Assembly (NCBI GenBank): GCA_028673005.1
Contig: CM054113.1
Location: 67,272,350-67,336,349 of the forward strand
Length of the DNA: 64,000 bases
Reading direction: 5' to 3'
From: Tanypteryx hageni
Taxonomy: Eukaryota > Arthropoda > Insecta > Odonata > Petaluridae
Of the stretch, positions 25,829 to 36,908 are shown in pieces. Below the pieces are notes generated by a model. That model had not been told where the DNA came from, did not search any database, and saw only the letters and a list, made by a program, of their open reading frames with translations. The first letter of the stretch is position 1; each line of letters opens with the position of its first letter. The position numbers and the translations under genes were made by a program.

Positions 25829-26259
25829 AAATTGAAAATGTTAACTAGTTGAAAAATACAGTTAATAATTCAATAAGTCCTGCTGAAGTACTCATCCGAT
25901 TTGGCACCGAGATGTCAGGAATTACACGGGTGGCAGGCAAGTTAACGTCATCCGTAAATATCCAGCAGGCATTGAACGTCGTCGACTTTCTCGATACCCA
26001 CTTCCTGGGTCCTTTGTGCGACCTGTGACAATAAAATTTTACTCTTTTTAATCGCTTTGCATGAAGTTTCAGAAGTTTTTGTTTAATTTTTCGATATTTT
26101 TTCCCAAATATATTCCGACTTGATAAAGAAGCTTCACTCCCAGAGGATTCGTTAACCGAGGTATTATGTACTATATTTCCAAACTGTTACGAATAAAAGA
26201 TCGACTGAAAATGAGTTTACAAGCTCGCCTTATACGAGGTCTTGGATCTAAAAGATACT

Positions 26260-26967
26260 GGTTCCCATCCTTTCGTAAGCAGACCACTTGTGGTTCATTT
26301 TCTTGCTTTAGGTGGTACGCGTTAATTAATAAAAAATATCCGCGCAACATACATTGCGCAAACTTTTTCATATCAGTACGCTTCTAGTCCATACAATTGT
26401 GTGACTGCTTACATTTACGCGCGGTTAGACTCGTAGCAGCAATGCCGCGCAGAGACGACATACAGACGTAATCGTAAAAACTGCGTTTCCGGACTCGCCG
26501 AAAACTTTCATATTCTTCAGAATCTCGAATTCGAAATTTTTCACTATCGCTATATTTTATATATTTCGTATGAGAGAAAATAAAAACAATCGTGCATCGG
26601 TCCGTCCTCGCAGTTTTTGCAACCAAGCACCACTTTCTCCATTCAATACACAAAAACGCACGGAAACCGAGCGCAGCACGTCATTTCAGTCCACATCCCA
26701 CAGAAAAAAAATTATCCGTCAATGGAGAAAACGAGAAAAAATTGAAACTGACAGAAAAAGAGAAACAATCTTCGTAAGGTTGTTCTTAAATGGCCACAAC
26801 TAGAGAAGGAAGTGATGGATAGTAGAACAGGGGAAGTTTGGTATTGCTGTATCGATCAAAATCGTGAGAAAAATATTGAAATGTTCTTAGCAAATGTGTC
26901 TTTCTCAAAATTCTATAGCGCTTGATAGTGCACCACTGTGCCACACCACATTGGTTGGGAAACACTG
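26260..26967. mobile_element. Possible hAT-like element; only the right end is convincing
   Basis: The right end reads ttggttgggaaacactg at 26951-26967, followed by atctagat. A weak left match (ctggttcccatcc near 26260) follows atctaaaaga. Text near 26340-26420 (gcgcaacatacattgcgc) recurs just outside the right end at 27009-27075 (gcgcaatatacattgcac), so part of this stretch may instead be a local duplication. A 73-89-residue ORF inside is unrecognised. Confidence 0.3.
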
Positions 26968-27124
26968 ATCTAGATTTTCTGTTGCATTACTATAATAAAT
27001 AAACAGCGCAATATACATTGCACATACTTGCTCATATACGTATACATTCGTTTGATCGTCTGTGTCCGCTTATAAAAGAAAGACGCTTATAAAACAAAGT
27101 TAACCGTAGTTTAGCATATATTTT

Positions 27125-27690
27125 AATGTCACTGGTCGATATTTAGTAATTTTTTGGGACATATGTCTTAGTATTATTTGTGACATCAGGCTGTACGATT
27201 GAATGGATTTTAAATAGACATTTTTGAGTAAATTGAATTTTGTTTCAAAATTCCCAAGAATAAGGTACCCTTAATTATTGCGCAATATCGTTAATTTTCT
27301 TCAATGTCTATTATGAATGATATTATCCACTAATATGATATATCTTTCGATTTGGTTTAACCGTTAAGGCTGTAATGAGATTTTTAGTGGATCGCGGCGG
27401 AGGTGTGACGTCATAGGACTTAGGTAAGGTAGCTTAGCGTACATTGTAATGCCACTGGATGCAATATGGTGATTTTAAGAGACATATGGCTTGCGTAGTA
27501 TTATTTGTGACATCAGGTTCTACAATTTTATTGATTTTAATCAAATTCTCCTGAGCCATTTTTGAGTAAATAAAATTTTTCTAAACATCGCCAAGAATAA
27601 ACTACCCTTTATTTTTGTGCAATCTCATTTTTTTTTAAACAGGTTCTGCAAAAGATGATATATTGCACAAATACGAGATATCATTCGATT
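27125..27690 (+). repeat. Tandem duplication, period about 324 bp
   Basis: aatgtcactggtcgatattt (27125) and aatgccactggatgcaatat (about 27450) start diverged copies. Each contains agtattatttgtgacatcag and a form of tttttgagtaaat. No coding signal was seen. Confidence 0.75.
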
Positions 27691-27699
27691 TTATGTACA

Positions 27700-27832
27700 G
27701 ACAGATGGCATGGCAAAAACCACTTTTATGGACTCTGGGACACCTAAAACGTATTTCCATCAAAATCTCAAAGTCGAATTTTTTCACGATTACGTTACTT
27801 CCTCAATATACTACGTATATGAGAAAATAAAA
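27700..27832 (-). repeat. Dispersed repeat family X, short copy 3
   Basis: The fragment ends ttttttcacgattacgttac, then tatactacgtatatgagaaa, the family X edge in reverse. Confidence 0.5.
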
Positions 27833-28413
27833 ATAATGAAATTATGGAGAAATTTCATTGAAAACTAGGAAATCCATGGTCAATTCATCAGCTCTTTAGA
27901 GCTTCTTGAAATTTGGTAAATAGCTTGCAATTCCTTTGATTTAGATATGGAAGTATTTTTTTCATTGAACCGTCCTAGGGTTTTTAAATACTTAATGTAA
28001 GAGTCCTGTTAAAAAATTCTTGATATATAATCTTTCAAACTTACTTAAACTAACATTCTCTTATTATGTATCAACATCGTTATACAGGTTATTTTTTTAT
28101 TATGAATAATTACTCATCATAATCACAGCAATAAAATAAAATTTTGTAACTTCCAGGATAAGATATTAACACGTAATATATCCTTGCTAAAGCAAGAGGT
28201 GGTACAACTTTCTCGTTAGCTCCATAAAAAATGCATTCCCTATCATGTAAAGGTGAAAATATTTTTGGTAATGTTTTCATGTAAAGGTTTTAAGGCAATA
28301 TCTAATTACATAATCTCAACCTCATTTGAATGAAGTCTTAGTTCCTCTTTCTATGTTTAATGCAATTAAAACTTTCTCCATGATGTATAAATTTAAGATA
28401 TCTTATTTTACAG

Positions 28414-28901
28414 GCTTGGTTGAACATCAGAATGATACTGATAACAAAACTGATGATAGTGTTTCTGATGGTATCAGCTCTCTTTCTTTGTCAGAAGAGG
28501 AAAAGAATCAGGAAATTATCAATTTTCACTATGGGCCCTTAAGCTCTGCCTTCTATGCTGTGGATTCTCCTTTCACTTGGGAGACATTTGATACTAATTT
28601 AAATGTAGACGGAATGCTCGAAATTATAGGAAGTAAATTGTATCCTGTAAAGAAATGGAAAGTATTTTGCATAAAGCTATATTTTGCTTACTTGTATACT
28701 CTTAAGGGCTCAATAGAGGAAGCATTTCAAAATATAGAATTTTGTGAAAAATATTTGAATGATAATGCCGATGATGACTTTCATAAAGATATTCTGCAAG
28801 GACTGAAACAGGTTGTTCTGGGAACAAAAGCTCATTTATATTTCCGTATTGGAGATGCTGAAATAGCTGATAATGTCATTTCCCATGTAATCCCTTATGA
28901 G
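28414..28901 (+). CDS. TPR protein gene, IFIT-like, exon A
   Basis: The acceptor is ttattttacag before 28414, with two bases finishing a codon. The donor is GAG|gtgagt after 28901, phase 0. The exon encodes about 162 residues: an acidic linker (DNKTDDSVSDGISSLSLSEE), then SPFTWETFDTNLNVDGMLEI. The latter recalls the HFTW...D-D---L segment at the start of IFIT proteins. A helical pair follows: IKLYFAYLYTLKGSIEEAFQ and GTKAHLYFRIGDAEIADNVI. Spacing fits TPR helices. IFITs are RNA-binding TPR proteins in vertebrates; homology here is inferred by eye, and a generic TPR protein is the alternative. Earlier exons are not identified. Confidence 0.65.
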
Positions 28902-28959
28902 GTGAGTGCATATTTAGTGTTTAAGTTTCATGATCGGCTCATTGTCAAGATTTAAGATT

Positions 28960-29825
28960 GCAAATCCTATGAAAAAATTATTCTGTTAATTAAGGTTGAA
29001 TTACACTTGTACTAATGACTTAGGAAGCATGAAAAATGTTGACTTATTTTATGATTTTACAAGCAATGGTTTCTAATGAACATAAAGTTTCTATTTTAGA
29101 ATATAATGCAGCACAGATGAAAAGTTGACTGTTGACTTTTTTGCAGAGTGAGGATTGCCATTTTTAGCTAATATTAGATTTCAGCTATTTTCTATAAAAT
29201 AGTTGTTGCCTCAGCTAGTTTCTTTGTCTTATATTTATTATTTCAATTTGAGATAATTTTAGCACTTTCTAAAAGTTCATCTGTCTGTCCATGTACAAAA
29301 TAACTCAAATATTACATAAGTTACAAATGCTAAAATTCCAGGATAGATAGTTCTTCATTAGAACTACATATGCTAAAAGTTTGCTGGATCCAGAATCAGT
29401 GGCTGGGGAGTAAATGGTTGCTATAAAGATCAATTGCTAATAACTCGATAAGTAATAATTCTAGCAAGAGGATTTTTGATCTGTAGAATGTAGGGTTGGA
29501 ATGTTTTCAGTATATTTGATGTTACTAGTATAAAAGTTCATCAATATGATGAAAAGGAATATATTATTTATTATTTAACTTAATACCTCATACTTATTAT
29601 TCTTAGAAATAATTTATTCATATCTTTCAAATATCAAAATTTTATTCATAATTCTAACATAAATAAACTTGAATGCATTGTCATAGAAAACCGATGTAAA
29701 TTATTTAAGATATTTCTGCATACACTTGTTATGTATTTTTTAAATCATAATTCATAAGTATGCATTAAAAATTCAACAAGCATAAGAAAAATAAAACAAA
29801 ATTAAATATAAAATTTAATAGCAAG
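28960..29825. other. Intron stretch, nothing recognised
   Basis: AT-rich sequence between exon A of the TPR gene and the Helitron helicase fossil. A clear Helitron 3' terminus was not found here. Confidence 0.4.
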
Positions 29826-29829
29826 AAAT

Positions 29830-30075
29830 TAGGGATTTAAAATTTCTTTATACATGACATTCAAGGTGAAAACATGGCTTTCATTTTTTAATTTTCCTTG
29901 TAATTGTGAATTTTTAAACTCAAATTATTTCTGGTTTGTGATAGTGCTGCATATAATTGGCCTTGAACGAAAACTGGCTCATCCAGAAAAAGGCTTATAT
30001 GGGAAAAAGTTTGCCATTGAGCCTTAATTATTGTCATACAAAAAGCTGGAATGATGAGGAATTGACGTCCTTTTA
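29830..30075 (-). pseudogene. Helitron helicase, C-terminal remnant
   Basis: The minus-strand reading gives FLIIPAFCMTIIKAQWQTFS, DEPVFVQGQLYAALSQTRNN and LSLKIHNYKEN. This is the last part of a PIF1-like Helitron helicase (AFAMTINKAQGQTF...VFSHGQLYVALSR). After a frameshift, VFTLNVMYKEIL follows, the usual extreme C-terminus. The GQ of the motif is changed to WQ. Upstream on this strand the reading enters a GA-rich tract (30064-30130) instead of helicase, so the rest is lost. Confidence 0.85.
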
Positions 30076-30149
30076 CCCCCTCTCTCTCCCTCCTTATTTC
30101 CATGCATCTCTCTCCCTCTCTCTGGATGACACATTAAATGCTTGATGGC

Positions 30150-30490
30150 TCATATTAAGGCACTCAATACATACGTATATATTACTCATATGAGAATTGA
30201 GGCAATAATGGGGTCTCAATTTCGACACTGGCATGGTTGTCAAGGCAAATCCTCATAAAATTGCTAAATTTTGCCTAAATAAGCCATTTAAACATTTAAT
30301 TTGAGCATTTGGCAACAGAGGGAGACAATCTACAATAAAAATAAGAAACTTTGTTTATTTTCCTTTAAAATCTCAGTTAGAAGATTGAGAGTCAATTTTT
30401 CTAATTTTGACGAGCAAAAGAATGAATGCTTGCACATTTCTAAATTGATTTTTACATGTTATCTTATAAGAAATAGAAATTAACTTCTGG
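30150..30490 (-). repeat. Dispersed repeat family A, copy 2
   Basis: The reverse copy of the 9905-10290 and 47380-47660 repeat includes acatgtaaaaatcaatttag, gtcaaaattagaaaaattga, ttgacaaccatgcc and attattgcctcaattctcat on the minus strand. As at 47660, a GA-rich tract follows (30064-30130). Confidence 0.65.
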
Positions 30491-30717
30491 AGTAGAACCA
30501 GGTCTATTTTTCGGGATTTATTTGCATAAATGGCTTTTATTATAATAATCAAACATTTCTACCAAATTTCAATTTTCTACCCACTCGAGAAGTTTGTTAA
30601 AAATGACATTACGGTCAGTTGTAAATAGTTCTCGATTCTCCCGCTCTTTTATAATAGCTCTTTAAGAGTCACAGTTGAGCATTATGGGATTACAGAGTAA
30701 CAAAGGATAGTATATAA

Positions 30718-31021
30718 CAGGAGTGGCCAAACCTACTTACCCTCGGAGCTGCATACGATGATTCCCAGAAGTTCACGAGCTGCATGACATTCTGTGCTTA
30801 TAAATTTACGAACAGTTAAAAATAACCTGTATCCAAAGCCATTTGGATATAATGTATGTCCATTAGGCATCCCAAACACATCTCAAGTCACACTACGTCA
30901 TTGTGTCCTGTAGAGAAAAACGTTGACATGCCTCTGCATGAAAATTTAAAAGAGCTATATATTAGGATACAGCAGCTCATGAGCCGCATGCTGCTCGTGA
31001 GCTGCAGTTTGGCCACATCTG
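30718..31021. mobile_element. hAT MITE, 304 bp, perfect 8-bp duplication
   Basis: The left end is CAGGAGTGGCCAAACCTACT. The complement of the right end is CAGATGTGGCCAAACTGCAG. Both have agctgcat/gagctgc-type subterminal repeats. Flanks gtatataa at 30710-30717 and 31022-31029 are identical. Confidence 0.93.
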
Positions 31022-31034
31022 GTATATAATATAG

Positions 31035-31265
31035 ATGCTACAGTTTGGAAAAAGCATCTTGAAACTTGAAGAGCAAAGGTTGAAAGAATTCCTTAAAACC
31101 AGATTTGGATTGGATATATTCTCTCCAAGAGAACCAACTACTGATCTCAGTATCACAATTGATACAATTTATGGAAAAATTCATTCCTATTATGTAGGAA
31201 GTTTAATTAATGAATCTCTGTTAAGCTATCATGAGTCTCTAGTCTTAAGATTAAGATGTTGTTGA
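31035..31265 (+). other. Short open frame of unknown nature
   Basis: 76 codons: MLQFGKSILKLEEQRLKEFL, TRFGLDIFSPREPTTDLSIT, IDTIYGKIHSYYVGSLINES and more. The composition looks coding and the text before TTTGGAAAAAG ends in ctacag, a possible acceptor. No family was recognised and no clear donor found. It could be a lost exon or an old element. Confidence 0.3.
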
Positions 31266-31554
31266 TAAATGAATTTTTTTAAAAACAAAAGAATGGCTTT
31301 TATTAAATTGTAGAAAAAAGTGCCTTATGCTAATTGTTCTGCAATTCTTTCCTGACTTGTTGAAGATGCACTGACATCATAGATGCCCTTTTAATAGGAC
31401 ATTATTAATAATTTGTATTAAATGAATGCTTGATGCTCATTATTTCTTGGCTATAAAAATTATGCTGTTGATCTCTAAAGATAAACATGTTTTATCACAG
31501 AAATTTTCATCTCCATTGCAATTACTAAGTTTCTTCATTATAAATATATTTTAG

Positions 31555-31764
31555 GAGTTGTCCAACACAGACAAGGCTGCTATACTTGCAATGAAGGCAC
31601 ATTTAAGTTTTCATTTTGGCATCCCTGGTAAGGCAGATACCATAGATATTGCAAAGGAGGCGATAAAGATGGATCCTGATGAGATGGGCTTACGGCGTGG
31701 TGCTTGGTATTACCTAGCAGGGAAGACAATGGGACAGCTTCGTAGAATAGAAAATCGTTCTGAA
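31555..31764 (+). CDS. TPR protein gene, IFIT-like, exon B
   Basis: The acceptor is aaatatattttag before 31555 and the donor is GAA|gtgagt after 31764, both phase 0, matching exon A. It encodes ELSNTDKAAILAMKAHLSFH, then GIPGKADTIDIAKEAIKMDP and a third helix GAWYYLAGKTMGQLRRIENR. The A--AIKMDP element resembles the second helix of a TPR (A---AL-LDP). Confidence 0.7.
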
Positions 31765-32158
31765 GTGAGTCTTAGACCTTTCACAATCATTATTAACTCA
31801 CTCTTTTCATTTTTTCTAGTTCCAATAACTTCTGTCTGCAGTAAGAGTTTATAGATATGGTTGTTGTATGTAAAACAAGTGAAGAATGCAAAAGTACCTC
31901 AAGTTATTTCTTCATGTCATATCAACAATGTGTCCTAGGGAAATATTGTTTTTATTTATTTTTTTAGAATGTAAGCTATTGTATATAATACCATTTTTTA
32001 ATTTCAGGATTTGCAACCTACCAGATTTTACCAAACTAAAAGAAAAATTTTTTTTTCTTTTAATCAAAGGTTTGGTATCGTCTTATATTCGCAAACAAAG
32101 AAATAGTAAAATAAAAATGGGAGCTTCATTTGAATGTCAAGTTTGTTTTTATAATTTA

Positions 32159-35100
32159 CTAGTAGTTGGTGCTTGCATACTGCAAGCATTTCATATCACC
32201 TTGAAAAAACATTAATTTTTCAGACAGACATTTCATCATTACAAATATTCTTTTAATTCTAAAGATTTCACCTCCACAGCGATTTCCGTTTTTCCCACAT
32301 GTAAAAATAAGACAAAAACAATCCCCAAATGTTGCAATTTTAAATATTTTACACTTTCTTCATTATAAGGTACTAATGCTACACATTTTAGCCAAATTTT
32401 AAAGTTGTAGCACTTCTAGAAGTAAAATAATATTTTTCTAATTGTATTCATTTAAATAATTTTTAAAGGCCGCCGCAATTCTTATATGGTGGAATTGAAA
32501 TCTTTATTTGTGCAAATTTACTACTCTGTAAATAATTTGAAATTTTCAACTTCCTAGCTCATCCCGTAGTACCTAAACAGTTATCTATTTGTTTAAAATT
32601 TAAGAATTTTTAACATCAAAACAAATCAGTATACCAAAATTTATATAATCCCTATTTCATTTTTTTACAAATCGTACCTCAAAAAAAATTTCAGCTCCGT
32701 TGCACGTTCGGAAATACATAAACCTTAAAAATTTGTTTTAACAATTACGAATTTTTAGCGGCCGCATTGTTGCACTTTTTCAAGATCTTCGTTTTTTCTA
32801 GTCTGTTTTGCACAAAGTCCTACCTAAGAAAAAAATTTTGAATCTCCAGCTCATCTGGAAGTGCCTAAACATTAGTATCCTCCTGTATATATGTTATCAT
32901 TATATATAGACGTTTCTTACAGAGGAGGATATAACATACTAGTAGAAGGTGCTTGCATACTGCAAGAATTTCATCTCACCTTGAAAAATCGTTCATTTTT
33001 CAGACATATTTCATCATGAGAAATATTTCTTTAATTTCTAAAGATTTCTCCTCGGGACAGGTCTTCGTTTTTTTATTATGGAACAATAATGGAGTAAAAC
33101 CATCGCTAATTTTTGCAATTTTAGAAATATTATAATTTTCCCACATTAAGTTAATAATGCCACACATTTCTGCCAAATTTTAAATTAAATGTACAATTAG
33201 AAGTAAAATCACATTTATCTAATTGTTTAAATTTAAATAATTTTTAACTGCCAAAATGACAATTTTATGGATAAATTGAAATGTTTATTCGTTTACATAG
33301 GCTAACCACTAAGTAATTTAAAAAGTTTCTGCTCCCTAACTTGCGGCCTAGTGTCTAAGCATCTACCAATTTGTTTAAATTTTAAGAATTTTTAACTGCC
33401 AAAGACATAAAAATAGCAAAATTTCTATAATACCAATTTCGTTATTTTACAAATCCTACCTCTAAAAAAAATTTCAGCTCCGTAGCACATTTGGAAATAC
33501 ATAAACCTTGAAAAATTGTTTTAACAATTGCAAATTTTTTACGTCCGCATTGTTGCACTTTTCCAAGATTTTCGTTTTTTCTAGTCGGTTTTGCACAAAA
33601 TCCTACCTATGAAAAAATTTCGAATCTCGAGCACATCTGGAAGTGCCTAAACATTAGTATCCTCCTATCATTATATATTGACGTTTCTTACAGAGGAGGA
33701 GGAGGAGGATAAAACATACTAGTAGTTGGTGCTTGCATTAGCTTTCTCCATCATATCTACAAAAACTAAAACTTTCAGCCCTCTAGCTCTTGTAGTTTGG
33801 GCTGGACATTAGTATCCTCCTATATGTTATCATTATATATAGACGTTTCTTACAGAGGAGGAGGATATAACATACTCGTAGAAGGTGCTTGCATACTGCA
33901 AGCATTTTATCTCACCTTGAAAAAACATGCATTTTTCAGACAGACATTTCATCTTTACAAATATTCTTTCAATTCTAAAGAATTCACCTCCGCAGCGATT
34001 TCCATTTGTCCCCTTTGTAAAAATAATAGTTTAAAACAATCCCCAAATGTTGCAATTTTATACATTCTACACTTTCTCCATTATGGGGTACTAATGCTAC
34101 ACATTTGAGCCAAATTTTAAAGTTGTAGCACTTCTAGAAGTAAAATAATATTTTTCTAATTGTTTAAAATTTTAACATTTTTAACGGTTGCCGCAATATA
34201 TATATGGAGAGATTCAAATGTTTATTTGTGCAAATGCACTGTTCTGTAAATAATTTGAAAATTGCAGCTTCCTAGCTTATCCCGTAGTACCTAAAAAATT
34301 ATTAAACTTTAATGTTCAAATTGGGTTAGAACAACCCCTAAAATTTACAATTTTAAAATTTTCGATTTTTATAGTTGTTTATGAGAAAAGTTCTATAATC
34401 TAGCAAAATTTCAGCTTCCTAAACTTATTAGATTGGTCTACACACTGGATTGCGTTTTCCCATGCTAACTTATGGGAGATATTCCGGGGTCTCTGGAGTC
34501 GAACTCAAGGCACTGTAAGCAAAAGTGACAATAATTCCTAATAGATATTGCGGCCATCTAGCAACACTGAAAATTTCATTTTTCTAGCTTACTGGCAAGT
34601 GCCCATAATTAATTTACAAAAAGGCGCAATGCTTTTCTTATGGGAAAAAACGCGAATTTCAGAATTTCTGGAGTCTAACTCATGTCACTTAGTTAAGAAG
34701 TCTCATTTTATCTGAGGGTTTCTCCATCATATCTACAAAAACTAAAACATTCAGCTATATAGCTCTTGTAGTTTGGGCTGCACATTAGTAAACGAAAATC
34801 GCTCAGGAGGTAATATATTTAAAATTAAAAAAATATTTGTAATGATGAAATATGAAAAATGAATGTTTTTTTATGTTGAGATGATATGCTTGCAGAATGC
34901 AAGCACCAACTACTAGTATGTTATATCCTCCTCCTCTGTAAGGAACGTCTATATATAATGACTAGTAGAAGGTGCTGGCATTCTGCAAGCATTTCATCTC
35001 ACCTGCAAAAAACATTCATTTTTCAGACAGATGTTTCATCATTACAAATATTTTTTTAATTCTAAAGATTTTACCTCCGCAGCAATTTTTGTTTTTCCCC

Positions 35101-36872
35101 TATGTAAAAATAATAGTTTAAAACAATCCCCAAACTTTGCAATTTTATACTTTCTCCATTATGGGGTACTAATGCTACACATTTTTGCCAAATTTTAAAG
35201 TTGTAGCACTTCTAGAAGTGAAATAACATTTATCTAATTGTTAAAATTTAAATAATTTTTAACGGCCGCAATAAAAATTTCATGTATAATTGAAATGATT
35301 ATTCGTTTATATTGATTAAACTCTAAATTACTTAAAACTTTCAGCTTTATAACTCTCCTTGTATATCCAAACATTAACCAATTTTTTAAACTTTTAGAAT
35401 TTTTAACTGAAAACAAATTTAAATATCAAAATTTGTATATTCCCTATTTCGATTTTTTACAAATCCTAACTCTAAAAATATTTTCAGCTCCGTAGCACAA
35501 TCGGTAATACATAAAACTAAAAATATGTTTAAACAATTACGAATTATTAGTGGTCGAATTTTTTTAACTTTTTCAAAATTTCATTTTTTTCTGTATCATT
35601 TTCTACAAAATGATTTCAAAAACTCAAACCTACAGCATATAGTTTCCAAGATAAAAATTATTAAACTTTAAAGTACAAATGGGGTTAAAAAAACCCCTAA
35701 AAATTAACAATTTTGAAATTTTCGATTTTTATAGTTGGTTATGAGAAAAATTCTATAGACCTGCAAAATTTCATCTTCCTAAACCTATTAGATTGGTCTA
35801 GACACTGGGATAACTTTTTCCCATGCTAACTTATAGGAGATATTCCAGGGTATCTGGAGTCCAACCCAGGACACTGTAAGCAAAAGTAACAATAATTCTT
35901 AATAGATATTGCGGCCATCTAGAAACGCTGAAAATTTAATCTTTCTAGCTTACCGGCAAGTGCCCAAAATTAATTTACAAAAATGGTGCAATGCTTATGC
36001 TTATGGGAAAAAACGTAGATTTCGAATTTCTGGAGTCAAACCCATGTCACTTAAGTGAGAAGTCTCATTTTATCTGTAGGTTTCTTCATCATATCTACAA
36101 AATCTGATACTTTCAGCTCTCCAAATTCAGTAGTTTGGGCTGGACATTAGTATCCTCCTATATGTTATCATTATATATAGACACATTCCTTACAGAGGAG
36201 GATATAACATACATCATTATATATAGACGTTTCTTACAGAGGAGGATGAGGAGGATACTAATGTTTAGGCACTTCCAGATGAGCTGGAGATTCAAAATTT
36301 TTTTAGGTAGGATTTTGTGCAAAACCGGCTAGATAAAACGAAAATCTTGAAAAAGAGCAACAATGCGGCCGCTAAAAATTCGTAATTGTTTAAACAAATT
36401 TTCAAGGTTTATGTATTTCCGCATGTGATACGGAGTTGAAATTTTTTTTATAAGTAGAATTCTTAAAAAAACGAAATAGGGATTATACAAATTTTGATAT
36501 TTTTATTTGATTGGCAGTTAAAAATTCTTAAAGTTTAAACAAATAGATAACTGTTTAGACATTACGGGATGAGCTAGGAACCTGAAATTTTCAAGTTATG
36601 TACAGAGTAGTGCATTTGCACAAATACACATTTTATTCTCTCCATAAACATATTGCGGCGGCCGTTAAAAATGTTTAAAATTTAAACAATTGAAAAAATA
36701 TTATTTCACTTCTAGGAGTACTACAACTTTAAAATTTGTCAGAAATGTGCTGCACTAGTACCCCATAATGGAGAAGATATAAAATTCTTTAAATTGCAAA
36801 GTTTTGGGATTGTTTTAGTCTATTATTTTTACATAAGGGAAAAAAGAAAATCACTCCGGAGGTGAAATATTT
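32159..36872. mobile_element. Array of Helitron-like family H, several copies in both orientations
   Basis: The 3' ends are a 19-nt hairpin (tgcttgcatactgcaagca or its complement), a short spacer and CTAG followed by T. Reverse-oriented ends lie at 32159, 32939, 33719, 33875 (mutated to CTCG) and 34962. A forward end is at 34913-34916, and a further forward copy from 36242 is cut by the RTE LINE. Between copies lies tatcctcc...tctgtaagaaacgtc...ggaggata, a subterminal inverted repeat with tctatatataatga. Helitrons end in a hairpin plus CTRR and insert before T, which fits. Some copies (33875-34800, 34962-36180) have a second type of 5' part (ctggacattag, agcccaaacta). No protein is encoded, so they are non-autonomous. 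Confidence 0.65.
36862..36872. repeat. Target-site duplication of the RTE LINE, left copy
   Basis: gtgaaatattt, directly before the (atc)n tail; it repeats at 40206-40216. Confidence 0.9.
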
Positions 36873-36891
36873 CATCATCATCATCATGCTT

Positions 36892-36905
36892 CTGTCCGAA
36901 GACAG
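36892..36905 (-). other. 3' UTR hairpin with C(UUCG)G tetraloop, RTE LINE
   Basis: The minus strand reads CTGTC TTCG GACAG, a perfect 5-bp stem closing a C(UUCG)G loop. It lies just upstream of the (ATG)n tail at about 36873-36887 and could mark the RNA 3' end for the reverse transcriptase. Confidence 0.7.
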
Positions 36906-36908
36906 GTT

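Noticed and set aside
26384..26653. 89-codon minus-strand ORF
   Set aside because: No domain recognised; it overlaps a repeat-like stretch and other frames of similar length.
32159..36872. Regularly recurring hairpins suggesting a CRISPR-like array
   Set aside because: Spacing is 0.1-1.2 kb, the copies are whole mobile elements, and the genome is eukaryotic.
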